A DNA stretch of 64,000 bases from Ottelia alismoides. Taxonomy: Eukaryota > Streptophyta > Magnoliopsida > Alismatales > Hydrocharitaceae. The notes under the pieces were generated by a model. That model was not told the origin of the DNA. It worked only from the letters and a program-made list of their open reading frames with translations, and searched no databases. Every line of letters starts with the position of its first letter. The stretch's first letter is position 1. A program made the position numbers and the translations under genes. The DNA lies in NCBI GenBank assembly GCA_037367405.1, contig JAZKJV010010620.1, forward strand, positions 62,001-126,000, in the 5' to 3' direction. Shown here piece by piece: positions 34,031 through 46,280 of the stretch.

Positions 34031-35292
34031 CTTCAAATGAAATGTGGACTCACCACCCCACGGGTAAACCTGCAATCGCATCCACTTATTTTAAATCATG
34101 TGTTTCAAATTAATTACATATTAATTATTTAAACTTAATGTCAAAAATTCTAATTTGGATTTTTTCGCATTCTAAATATGGAAAGTAACAATCCAACATC
34201 CCTAAATGGTATGAAACTCATTTGCCTAAATGTGACAATCCAACATCCCTCTCTCACATTCGATAATGGCTCTACAAAAGGAGGCGGTAAGTGGCTCTGG
34301 ATCCACGTAGAGGTGAAGACGATGCATTCGAATAGAAGATCTAGTTCTTGATCTTCATTCTTATCTTCAAAATCTTCCATTTAAGCCCTGTAGTTCTCAA
34401 ACCAAGGTTATGGATCTTTTCAAATTTGATTTTTTTGGAGATTTGAGGCTGCTGAGTTTATGATTTCAAGCATGGATTTCGAATTTTTTCTTGGATTTCT
34501 CGACGATGGTGTGCGCGATGAGGAGGAGCATGGCCACATTGCTGCCTCATCTTGTCTTCCCACAACGGCACACAACGAGGAGGAGTTGGTGTACGAGGGC
34601 GGAGGAGGAGGCACACTACGCAGCGAAGGTAAATCGCGTTGTGGTGGCAAGTGTCAGAGGCAAAGTAGAGGCATGTTTATTTACGAATCTCAGAACGTGA
34701 TTTGCAAATCTTGAATTTTCTTTTACAAATATCATATCATTTTTACTATTTACATTTTTGAAACTTTTTTTACATTGTATCAATTTCTAATAGTCTACTT
34801 TTTGTTGGTGACCACGTATTTTTAGAAAAGAATGTGGAAAAGATACAAAGGAACTGAAAGCAGTTATAAAGATCCATATAATGCTACACATCCTAAAACT
34901 ACAAATACTTATGACATATTGCAAAGAACAATACAAAATTTGCAAATGAAAATAATAATTTGCAAAAAAACTAATGAATGGGAATTTTAAAAAATGTTGT
35001 TTGAATTTTACGAAATCGAGTCTAAAATCTACAAAATATGATTCGTATATTACAAAAATCAGTTGTAAAATGCATTTGTTGAGAATGTTTTCAGAAAGGA
35101 ATAAATGAAATTTTCCATATTGAAATGAGCCTAATTAATGGTGATTGGAGTTGTAAAATGAAATTCAAATTTGAATAGAAATAAAATGGTCGAAATATCT
35201 TTTTTGGCAACATAGCATTGGATTGAGATCATATGGATCTCATTGATGGCTCACCATAAAAGTGAAGAGGCACAATCCTATTTGAAAACACA
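34031..35292. mobile_element. F5 element, copy 2
   Basis: Ends CTTCAAATGAAATGTGGACT and CAATCCTATTTGAAAACACA match the F5 copy 1 ends, as do the flanking TA-rich tracts. The right half is collinear with copy 1. The left half (34150-34640) carries different sequence, with short ORFs on both strands that could be captured transcript fragments. I cannot name them. Confidence 0.6.
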
Positions 35293-35325
35293 CCATATAC
35301 ATATTTACATACATGTGTATGTATA

Positions 35326-35697
35326 TATGTAGGGAAAATGGGGTTGTCCATTAGGAGGAGCTAACTTGCTCTCTCCACCCTATTTTTCTTATTTTTATTT
35401 TTTTGAAAATGCTTTAGTTGATTTTCATAACTATATCCCTATATTATGTCATTTAAATTTCGTGTAAAACAAAGATTCCTACAGCCTCCGCCCAGACTTA
35501 GTCAATGTAAACAATTCTGTGACCATTAAAAAATGACTATCTTGATGGAGGTTGTAGGAGTCTCCGTTTCACACAAAACTTGAATGACATAATATATGGG
35601 TATAGTGATGAATTTTCACAGATTTATTTTTCAAAAAAAAGGAGAAATGGGGCACGGGGTCATGTTAGCTCCCTTCAGAGGTTGACCCCATTTTACC
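35326..35697. mobile_element. F1-type palindromic element, copy g
   Basis: Caps GGAGGAGCTAACTTGCTC and GTTAGCTCCC resemble copy b. The body contains GTGTAAAACAAAGATTCCTA on the left and TAGGAGTCTCCGTTTCACAC on the right. Bordered by TATATATGTAGGG and ACCTATATATT. Confidence 0.65.
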
Positions 35698-35724
35698 TAT
35701 ATATTTGTGTATGTGTGTGCGCGC

Positions 35725-36085
35725 GCGTATGGGGTTGCTGCATGGGGGCAACCATTTGGCTGCTCCCGTCCTATTTTTCATCATTTTTTATTTTTTTGAA
35801 AAATACCATCATGTATCTTGATCACTTCATACATATATTATGTCAGTCCAGTTTCGTCAGAAAATAGGCTGTCCAATTTTAACCATAACAAAATTATCGT
35901 AATCAACCTATTATGGACGAAGGGCATAAGAGTCTCTCTTTATGACAAAATTTGAGTGACATAATAGAGAGATATAATGATTAAAATACATGGTAGAGTT
36001 TTCTAAAAAAATAAAAAATGATGAAAAATGAGGTGGAAGCAACATGTTGGCTACCATATGTTGAAACTACAATTTTCCATATATA
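35725..36085. mobile_element. F1-type palindromic element, copy h
   Basis: Caps GGGGGCAACCATTTGGCTGC and GCAACATGTTGGCTACC. The body is degraded: part of the left arm after GTCAGAAAATAGG is deleted, while the right arm keeps GGGCATAAGAGTCTCTC. It is preceded by a GT/GC alternating tract. Confidence 0.55.
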
Positions 36086-36408
36086 GGGTAAATATATATG
36101 CTATCAGAGAGTAGCTAATTCGACCACTCTCACTCCTTTTAAAAAAATCATAATATTTGTTAAAAACTAATGAGGGTGTTTAGATCATTTATTGTCCTCG
36201 TGCATGTCTCAATTGTTGAAATTGACCCCTTCTCAATGGACATGTTAGGAGTGCGGGTTTTTTATGAAATTTGAATGATGCGTCATGACAATAAATAACT
36301 TAAATCACCCAATAATTTTTAAAAATACCACGAAAAAAAATTAGAAAACGTAGTGGGAGTAGCCAAGTTAAGTTAGCTACTTCATGGTTACATTTAACCC
36401 TATGTATC
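36086..36408. mobile_element. F1/F2-related element with AGTAGCTAAT caps
   Basis: Ends AGGGTAAATATATATGC and GGTTACATTTAACCCTATG are inverted, with GAGTAGCTAATTCGACCACT against GAGTAGCCAAGTTAAGTTAG. The centre CTCAATTGTTGAAATTGACC and ATGGACATGTTAGGAGTG resemble the F2 centre. Non-coding. Confidence 0.5.
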
Positions 36409-36409
36409 A

Positions 36410-38305
36410 AAATTAACCAAATGTTACAAACCATGGCTCTCCAAATTGGCACTTCCGTGCTTATTTTTCTAAATACATAGTTTTCATATCTATTTAATTA
36501 ATTAAGAATATTTAAATAATTATTTAAATAAAAATCCTTTGACTTCCTGGTTCCTTGGGCCTTCTGACGTGCAGTAGATAAATGGAATCCAAAAACTGCT
36601 ACATCGTACGGAAGAAAGGTTATTTCAAAATTTTCAATGCGTTCACATAGATAGATGTTGGGTCTATAGTCAAAAGCTGTTCGTCTGAGAAACTTCCTGA
36701 GACCAAAGCAGCAGCAGCATATATAAGAAGAAGAGGATGGACAACACCAGAGCCAGACGGACTTCTTCATGTCCTCAGACAACGACAAGCACGGGCGAGG
36801 TTGACATGGGATCCACGGAGGTGATCCACCAGTACACGGAGATCCACCATTGACGAGGTGAAGGCGATGTTCAGAGAAGATGATCCACCTGAAAGAAGCA
36901 TTGCTGTTCCGCTCAAGTAAATATTTTTATATGTAAAAAGGGGTTGTCATTAAGTTTATGTATTTGTTTAATTCAGGTAATATATACACATACGTGTATG
37001 TAGGTTTGTATATATAGCAGGAGATTTTTTATATGTGATAATCGTTGTATGTCATAAATTTCATTTTTTTTAAATTGCCAGCAGAATATTGTTTTGATTT
37101 TTACAAATAAAAAAAAGGAATTTTTACCCCCCTATAACCTTGTATACTTTCATATTTATGCATTGAACTTTCCATAATCACTAATTACACCCAGAACTAG
37201 TTGTTAACCATTACGTGGCATAATCATGTGTTAACTTCCATTCATTTTCTATGTTATCAACGGATTCTATCAAATATTGGCAATTCTATCCTTTCAACTC
37301 AAGCACATTAGCAAAAGATGCCATATCTTGAACCATGTCCATCTTTGAACAGGAGGAAGAAACACTACAAGCAGGTACACCTTTTGCAATGACCACCGAC
37401 CGTCTCTTGTGCTTGTACAACTGTCTCCTTTGATCAAAGGGGATGGTTGTGGAAACGTCCTCAATACATGCATCACATTTGACCAAAGGAGATGCGAAAA
37501 TGGAATGTCCCCTATTCATATAAGAACATGACGGTTTGAGACTGTCCCTTATGTCCATACTGAACAAAACGGTCAACGAACGTCTTTGATAAGCTATCGT
37601 AGGGGGGACGGTCCTAAACCGTCCATGCTGGTATCTATCCTAGTCCAAACGAGAAGAGTTGTGGAACGAATTTGTTGCACTCGAGTAAGAGCCCAAGTGA
37701 GAGAACTATAATGGAATGGAGTAGTGTAAGGGACCATATATACACACACTCATCCACACAACAACACAAATGCGACTGTGTATGAATTAGGGTGCTAAAA
37801 ACAATATATCAAACTGATAGTGAATCATATAGTGCATGTCAAACCAAAAAAATACAATTACAGATGAAACTAATCCAACCATATATGTAAGAAAAATTCT
37901 TGCATCTAACTCATCATTTTTGCATCTAGAAATAAATCACAAACCCATCATTCTTTCATATAAGTATACTTATTGCTAATGCAAATCACAAACTCATCAC
38001 TCTTGCATCTAACACATGTATCAACTCATCAGTTAGAACCATTACATAGCTTGAACATTAATTCAAAAAATAATATATCAAACATACTTTATTTAATATA
38101 AAACTATTAGAATGATGCAAAGTTTCAATCATCCAGTTAATGTAAGATTAATGTCTAGGAAAAGATGATTTAGAAATCGTAAGTTATCGAATTCATCTTG
38201 AAGGAGATTGGTAAGACTCCGAAGAAGAAGAGGGAGTGCGATCGAAGCAGATGATAGAGGTTGAGAGCTCGATGAAGGATGCGACTTCTCGAGTGGGTGG
38301 AGGGA
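36410..38305. other. Unassigned DNA upstream of R1
   Basis: No confident gene. A minus-strand open stretch (37286-37576) reads more protein-like than its neighbours, and a serine/leucine-rich one ends against the R1 LTR (38129-38317). Neither has a motif I can name. The last five bases (AGGGA, 38301-38305) would be the R1 target duplication, but the other side is outside the window. Confidence 0.45.
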
Positions 38306-41300
38306 TGATGAATCCACGATTCATCATCTCAATATCTTGATCTTAGCAAAATCCCCGAGTTAAATCCCAGAAAAATGTACATAAAATCAATAAATTAACA
38401 AAATATCTCTTGTAAATAAAACACACTAATTATTGTATATTAGATTTTATGAAATAAATTACACATAAAAAGTCGCAAAAATAAAGGAGTTCTATACATG
38501 TAAATAGCCCAAAACTTCATGTATTTTTAATAATTTCATTTCAACTCCTTTTTGGCTAATTCTTTCTCCAACATGTTCATATCAATGTATATAAAAATAC
38601 AAAAATATAAAACAAAATTTACCTCAAACAAATGCTCTAGATCCCAAAGGGAAAAAGCCGTAAAGACCAACTTCCAAGCCAAATTCCCGCTCCGTATGAA
38701 CTCCAAATTCACCAAACTCACTTTTAAAGTTCAAGTTAGAAAATTATCTATCCAACAGAAGTGGTTTCATTAAAATCGGAGCTCATTTGTAAAAGTTGGG
38801 TTTTGGGACCTAGATGTACATTGTATATTATGTATATATTCATTCCTTCTTCATTTTTATTTTATCTTTCTTAATTAGTAAAAATACAAAAAAAATCATA
38901 CTTGTGTTATATTTTGATTATACTATTTTATTGTATTTTTTCCGTTGTAAATATCTCTTATTAAAAAGGAAAAAATACATATTAGAAAAGCAAACAAAAA
39001 AATGTACATGTATGTATTCACTTGTAAATTCACCATTTTTTCCCTCTTTATTTTTGTTGTATTTAAAGTAGCATACTTTATATCATTATTTATTTATTTT
39101 CTCATTCTCTACAATAACTTCCATTTTTCTCCATTAACCTTCAAGTCTTCTTTCAACCTCCATTCCACTCCATATTCTTCCACCAACCTCCCATCCAACT
39201 CCACCAATAATAAAACTTCTCATTCAACACCACCACTTCTCTAACTCCCATTATTCATCTCTTTATAATCATCTCCACATCCACATTTTTTCCCCATCCG
39301 CCATTCTAATAGAAAAAGGAGAGAGCTTGGAACGTGGTGTCGGTGACAGCGGCTTATCATCTTCCTCAAGCGACGACCTCCTTCAGGCGAGATCCGCGGC
39401 GACCACCATTGTCGCGTCATGAGTTCCCCATCGAGCTCACTCAGCTTCTCCGATTTTCATTTTCACCAATCGGATCGAGGCGACGATAGGAGTCCAGCGT
39501 AGCTGTTCCGCCAATCCGGCGAACATCAGGTAAGTTATCCATCTCATATCTCTTTTTATTTTATTTTATCTAACTTTTTTCTTGTTTCGCCACCACATAT
39601 CACCTCCACCATACCATTTTTTTACATCATCCCATCACCATCACAACAATCTCCATCTTTTTCATCATTTCCCTCTTCTAATTTTTTCCTTTTCTCCCCC
39701 TTTTTGTACACATTTATTTCCTGTTTGAAAATATAAAAAAAATTAAATCTAAAACAAAAAAATACAGCAGTAAAAGATAAAAAAAATTTAAAAAAAACAA
39801 AAAAAAGATACGGAAGGGAAGCAGCTGCAGCCCGCCGCCCCCCTCCTTCCACGGGTAGGCGGCGCCGGCCGCCGCCCCCTCGCCTTCATCCGCCCCCACC
39901 GGCGCGCCACCGCGCGCACCACCGCGCGCCCACCGGCGCCCCGCCTCCACCGCGCGGTCGCCTCCGCCGCCACAAGCAGCGGCCGCGTCCCGCTCCCAGC
40001 CGAGCTCGGCACCCTCCACTTCACCAGCGGCGATCCGCCGCACCTCCCTCTCCACCTCCCAGCGACTCGCCGCGCCGCCCTCCACCGCGCGGCCGCGCGG
40101 TGGCCCGCCGCGCCATCTCAGCCGCGCCGCCGCCTGACCCCATCCGTTGGGTTGCTCCACCTGCGACCTGGAAGAAGAAGGTCATCTCTTTTCTTTTCAT
40201 TATTTTATTGTACAAATTGCAATTTTTTCCCGTCAAGTTCTTGTAATTATAAATAAGTCCCTGTATATATTTGCATTGTATTTTTAGTTTCTGGAATTGC
40301 AAAGATAACCCTATGTTTGGGTATTAATTTGGACTTCGTTTATACATCTTTTTGTTCAATGGAAAATGTCATTATGTTGAGCAACTAATTCTTTACATTG
40401 TGGGTATTTATTTATATTTTTGTGGTCCTTGGATAATTAATTAAAATTATTCAACTGAAATTTAGCATATTTTACCCATTCCGTGCTCTTAAAATTATAT
40501 ATCACATACAGTTGCTCTAAAAATTCCAAAAAAAATCATATATGATGCCTTAATATGTGATGAACTTACTGTCCAAATTTCACATCCATTGGAGTTGTCT
40601 TGTGCCTGAAATAAATTATAGAGTGTTTTTAGTATTTGATTTTTAATTAAATCCACGAGTACTCTTTTTGCGAAATTTCAAATCTCCTGGATTTTACATG
40701 AAAATATCTTTTTGACATAATTCACACTCTGATTAATTTGACAATGTGGATTTATTAGAAATTATTTACTCACTGTCACTCTATTTTCACTAAAAAATCC
40801 ATAAAAATTCATAACTTGTCAAAAATTCTAAAAATATTACTGTAGCTTCCTTGAATTATGTTTTACTTCCAGTAACTTTTTCATAATTTTTGCTTACTGT
40901 TTGTGTGATAAATTGTGAAAAAACTCATAAAAAGTTTGCATTTTTCATTATTGCATATTAAACCCGAAAAATACAAAAAATGTGTTTGGTGTTCATCATT
41001 GGATTAAGATTCTAGGAAAAATATAATTTAGCTAAATTGAACTGATTTGGCATTAAACTTAATTTGGCTAAGTTGTATGCTTTCTTAGTGTCTTGATTCA
41101 CTTGCATTTGCATTCTATTTGCATAAAAAATCTAAAATAATACCGCACTGAAATCTAGACCTAAGTTTTTTGAATTAAAACCTAAGTTGTTCCTTTGCCT
41201 CCCTGAGTTTGACCCCGGACTTTCCCGGGATATAAATTAAAGCCGAGACACTCTTCACGGAGATCTTCTCTCAGTTCTGACCGAATCGCTAAGTACACGT

Positions 41301-41344
41301 ATTACAACGAACACGAATTAAATATCGTATTTAGCGACTCATCA
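38306..41344 (+). repeat. R1 5' LTR
   Basis: Runs from TGATGAATCCACGATTCATC to GCGACTCATCA, with TGATGA/TCATCA terminal inversion. The first 21 bp form a perfect hairpin with 9-bp arms. A possible TATA box (CTCTTTATAATCATC) lies near 39260. A GC-rich segment lies at 39830-40150. The remainder is AT-rich. About 3.04 kb; no other copy is in the window. Confidence 0.85.
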
Positions 41345-41346
41345 GA

Positions 41347-41364
41347 TGGCGCCGTTGCCGGGGA
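41347..41364 (+). promoter_or_regulatory. R1 primer-binding site for tRNA-Asp
   Basis: TGGCGCCGTTGCCGGGGA begins two bases after the LTR end. It is complementary over 18 nt to the 3' end of plant tRNA-Asp including CCA. Athila-group elements use this primer. Confidence 0.93.
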
Positions 41365-42419
41365 GGCAAACGGCTTAGGGATTAGTTTAAAATTTTGGAT
41401 TTAGATTTTCGCTTTCTCGGGTAGTCTGACCCCCGAGTCACTTGTAATTAATCCATTTTTTTTCTTAATTATTTCTCTTCAATATTTTTGTATATATTTT
41501 ATTGTTTATCTCTCTAATATAAATCTCATTTTTCTTGCGAGGGTCCGGTGGACTTGGAGTGCATCGGAGGTCGACGGACGCGACGCGCGTCGACTGCTGA
41601 AGAGCAAGAGAATTAATTTATCTTCGAGAGAAATTTTGTAATTATTGTAATAATTTAGGAAATTCAGACTTTCCAGCGGCTCTTGTTTGAGAGCTCGCGC
41701 TTGTATCCGGACTGGACTTTGGACCCTCTTGTGGTCGTGTGGTTGCTTGACGTAGAATAGGACTTGCACTCGCGGCTCTTACAGCTTATTTTATTAGAAT
41801 ATCTTTATTGCTTGTGCTCGTAAATTTTTAGGACCACACATCACATTTAACGAGACACACTTAGACCGCAGAGCTATTAGTCAAATTTAACTTGTTCATC
41901 CCTCGCTAATAGAACTGCCTGTCTAGGAACGGTTTTCTCATTTGCATTCATTTAGTATAAAATTTCAATTCTGCCTTGCATCCCGCATGTAGAGCGCGAG
42001 GATCACTGTAAGTCTTCTGAACTGGGCATGCATCATTGATTTCACTATTTGCATCGGTTTTCTCGACTCCTTCCCTCTTGGTTTTTGAAACCTAGGTTAA
42101 AAGGAAATCGGGACTGATCGTTAGACATGCTTTGTTTGGTGGATTAATCAAGTGATAACCAAACTTAAAATCAAGACTGCTAATCAGAGTTGACACAAAA
42201 AATTGACTAAAACTAATACTTGTTTTGGGAGAGCAAAATCCACATTGTATGCTTGGCTAATTGTGATTGTTGAGAGGTGAGGACGCATCCCTAGGATAGT
42301 ACCCAAAACCTACTTTTGAGTCTTGCATAACCGGATTTATATCTTGATTTATCACCTAATTAAAATTGAAAAGATAAACGGTCGGACTTTTGCGACCATC
42401 ACTGTGTTGAGTAGGTGAA
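41365..42419 (+). other. R1 untranslated leader
   Basis: No ORF. Shares with the R2 and R3 leaders the blocks GCATGTAGAG...CATCATTG (41995-42050) and GACTGCTAATCAGAGTTGAC (about 42175-42194). Interrupted at 42419 by R2. The last five bases (42415-42419, GTGAA) are the target duplication. Confidence 0.75.
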
Positions 42420-45400
42420 TGATTAGCCGAAATCGAGTGCGGTTATATTGACTCACAAGGCGAGTCAACAGTCGGTGTATTGACCACACTAAATAATGAC
42501 TAAATCAACAATTAACCCACACTAAAAATCAACAATTAGAAATAAATGTGGAGTTAAAATTTATTTTTAACTCTGCACAAATGATGTATATGGGCAAGTA
42601 TGCAGAGAGTTCGAACACAGGGAGCAAACAGTGAAGTCCTAGCAAGAGCTAAGTGTGTGAGTGTGTGAAGTGTCTACACTAAGCAAGCAAACAACTACAA
42701 ATTTTTGTGGGTTTTTAATTTTTTTTTTTAAAATTTTTTTCTTTTTAATTTTTAATTTTGTATTTTGATTTTTGATTTTCTGATTTTTATATTTTATATT
42801 TTATAATTTTTATTTTCTTTTTCAATATTGGAAGATAAAGGAAATATAATACAAGGCAAGCTAAGGTATTTATAAAAATGTGCAAAAATACTCAAAAATT
42901 CAGAAAATAAATGTTTTTGGTATTTTTAAAGTTTTTTTTTACTGTTTTTATGATTTTTGGGGATTTTTCAAGATGTTTTTGGTATTTTTTAAAGTCTGAA
43001 ATAAGGCAAACAGTGGAAATAAGGGCTGGCTGTGACAAAAATGCAAGGTAAAAATAGCAACCAGTAGCAAAAAGATTTCACACCATTTTTCTAATAAAAG
43101 TAACAAAATAAGGAGGAAACAGAAGCTGAGTTTGCAATTTTTGGGTTTTTCTACTATTTTCTATATTTTTTTTGAAGTTTTTGAGTGTTTTTATATTTTT
43201 AGTGTTTTTGTTTTGAGATTTTTAATGATTTTTGGACTGACACTAAAATAGAGTAAAATAGACACTAGGTGATTTTTTTGGAATTTTTAGAGGTGTTTTG
43301 ATATTTTTTTGGTGTTTTCTAAGCTAGACAGTGCACAAATAGCAAGTTTTTGATTTTTAATAAATATAAAAATAAAATAAAATCAAAAACTAAATATATG
43401 GCGTGAAAGCACACGTGTCCAGTAGCTTCAACCTATTTTTGTGGGATTTTTGGAGTTAAAATGATATTTTAATTAATTAGAACAAGACTCCAATCATCAA
43501 ACAGTGCTGGCAAGGGCATACATGCAAATAGTGAAACCTCCAGGGGCACGTACGCAATTTTTCCACAAAAGTTTATACTATATATTCAAGTTTTGGAACC
43601 AAAAAGCAATTACAAAACCCGCAAGGGCTCGCCTACAAATTACCCACCAGGGCGCGTGACTTGCACGCGCCTGGGAGGGACTGAAGTGCAATAAAACAAA
43701 ACCTTGGGGCCTACATGCAAAATAGCCAGAAATATTACACGTGATACTGAAGTTTTTGTACTGAAACGAAATAAACAAAAGACCAGGGGTGCCTCTGCAA
43801 AATGCCCACCACCTCACGTGTACAGGTCACGTGAGGTGACGTGGCGAGGGACCTAAGTGCAAATAACGAAAGTCTGAGGGTCTTTTTGCAAATATTACAA
43901 AATATTTAAACTACCAAGGAAAGTTTGTAGACTAATAAATAAATACAAAAATGCGCAAGGGGTGAGTTGCAAAATACCCTCTTGCGCGCGATCCAACGGC
44001 GGATGGAGGGCCACTTAAACACGTGGCGCGTTGTGGACGGCCGATGGCGCTTCGCGGATGTGCGGCCAAGATCAGATCTCCGGAGACGATCGACGGATGA
44101 GGCACGCGGAGATCCAACGTCAGCTGTGCGATCTGGGACTCCTCCTCGATCCAACGGCTGGGAAGAGGGTTGCAAGAACGGGGAAGAACGCCGGTGGAGG
44201 CGAGCTTCTCCGACCTTGTTCGCCCTCCTCCGGCGACGACAGGTCCTCAAAATGGACGAGGAGCTTCCTGGAACGGTCTTCTATCTCCTGAGGGCGTCAA
44301 AAATCCACGGGGAGGCCCGTGGTGCTCTCGGGCAGCGGGCGGAGCTGGAGGGCTGCTGCTGCTCCGGCGAGCTCCAAAACTCGCCTCCAGGTGCGCGTGA
44401 AGTAGCTTGGACCTGCAAACAAAGTCAAGGGGTCCAGGGCAAACTGCCTGGACCCTCGAATGCCCTTGGGGATGGTCGAATCGAAATGGAGATGCACGGC
44501 CGGAGGTGCGCTCCGGCCAAGGTGCTTGATTGCGCGATTTAAGCGATGGATCTTGGAATTTTTTGGGGGTTTTTAAAGCCTAAGCTACCAGGAAGAAAAT
44601 GCAATAAAGAAAAACACGGGTGAAGGCCCTCGATGGCCGGAGCCAGAGGATGAAGGATACCTCGACGCCGGCGATTGGCGGAGGTGCTGGAGTCTTCCTC
44701 GACCTCGTTCGCCTTGGCTGAGAGGCTCGCGGCGGAGCTGTCACCTCCGGCAAGGCTGGGAGCGCAAGAGAGGCGGAGAGGGGTGGACCAAGGGGACTCA
44801 AATTTGATTTGAAAATGGAGGGGCGGTTTTATTTGGTTGACTCAGTGGCTGAGAAGCTCCAAAGATCGAGATTTCTGGGGTGATTCAGCGATCCACGCCC
44901 CCATGTAATCACTTGGCGGGATAGAGGGATGAACGAGGAGGGATTTTGCAGAAGGAATCAAATCGAAATGGTGCAAGTCCGCTCCTCGAAAAAATGGAGA
45001 AGTTGGGTCAAAGATAGGGCTGTCAGAGGGTACAGGGTGGTAGGCCACCTAGTTGACCGAGGTCAACTAGGGTTTGCACCTGGTTGGTCCACGTGGACCA
45101 ACCAGGAAAAACCCTGTAAAAATGTTTTATTAATTCAATTAAAAATAGTAAATGGTCGAATTAAGTAAAAGTTATAAAATAAAAAATGTTCAAAATTTTA
45201 TGTAGTATTTTATTCTGATTTTTATTTATTTTTATGACATATATTTTTACAAGTTGCCTTTTTAACCTTATATAGGTATATTACCTATGCATTTTGTTAT
45301 TTTATTTTATTTTATGTATTTTTAATCTTATTATTTTTGTTTATGATTTTGTAAAATTATAACATACTTTTATATGCATAAGTATATTTTTATTTTATTT

Positions 45401-46266
45401 TTATGAGATGTTTTGTATATTTAATAAAATACAAATGTATTCTATACAGGTATAAGTATATACAGTATACCTATGTATTGAATAGATACAATTATTTTAT
45501 TTTCTATTTTCCTTTACATTTTATTTCAATTTTAACGCACATATATAGTATAAGTGATATTTACAAAATTATATAAAAATATAAAAATGAATAAATAATG
45601 AATAAAGAATAAAGTGAATATTTTATTCAGTACAAGTGTACAATCAGGGGTCCAAAACTCAACTTTCAAACCGTAGCTCCGCCAAATGCGAAACCACCGC
45701 CATTGGATAGATTATTTTATTCTATATACAATTAAAGGTGAGTTTGGTGCATTTGGAGTTGTCGTTTGTGAGATACGGGTCTGGGAAGTTGGGATTCTGG
45801 ATTCTTGTTCAGACCATATCTTTTTATCTGTGCATTCTTTTTCTGTGAAATAAATTTTGTCTTTTTCTTTATTAATTTATCTACAACTTTTATGTACAAA
45901 GTTTCTTTATTTGATGTATAAAAAGTGGAACTAAAAATAGGTCCCAAAATGAATAAAGAATAGATAAAATGTATAGGTATTTTTCTGGGTTTCTGACCTT
46001 ATCTCCCCCTACTTTATTCCTTGTCGACCTATTCATCAAGATGCCTAGGTCTCGGGGGTTTTAGGTCATAAAATATTTACAATATTTTATTCTTTTTCTT
46101 TTCTTTATTTATTCTATAATTTTGGCCTTAATTACAGTAATTTACACACTGTTGAGATGCACATGCATGAATGCTAAGATGCTGGTTTTAATGCTATTTA
46201 CAGGCATTTGCTAGGGTTTTTGGTGCCAAAATGATAGAATAAAGATGATGAAATGTGGATTCATCA
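42420..46266 (-). repeat. R2 3' LTR, full length
   Basis: Minus strand: starts TGATGAATCCACATTTCATC next to the polypurine tract and ends CGGCTAATCA next to GTGAA. About 3.85 kb. A TATA-like CCAAATAAAACC lies at about 44830-44841. GC-rich transcribed segments follow, then a stretch of repeating TTTGCA...CCC phrases (about 43500-43970), then a T-poor A-rich tail. Short overlapping ORFs inside are compositional. Confidence 0.88.
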
Positions 46267-46280
46267 TCCCCCTATACTTT
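46267..46280 (-). promoter_or_regulatory. R2 polypurine tract
   Basis: The minus strand reads AAAGTATAGGGGGA directly before the 3' LTR start TGATGAATCC. This is the usual plus-strand priming site. Close relatives of this word (AAGTATAGGGGG) recur in the hairpin array upstream. Confidence 0.85.

Noticed and set aside
37286..37576. 96-codon minus-strand ORF as a host gene
   Set aside because: Looks somewhat protein-like with a C-x-x-C pair, but no family was recognised and no flanking exons are evident.
41347..41364. Possible tRNA-Asp gene fragment
   Set aside because: Only the 18-nt complement of the tRNA 3' end is present, right after an LTR, so it is a primer-binding site. The same holds at 60407-60424.
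43967..44542. 191-codon ORF on the plus strand, duplicated at 52267-52827
   Set aside because: It lies antisense to the transcribed part of the R2 LTRs. Its duplication only reflects the two LTR copies.
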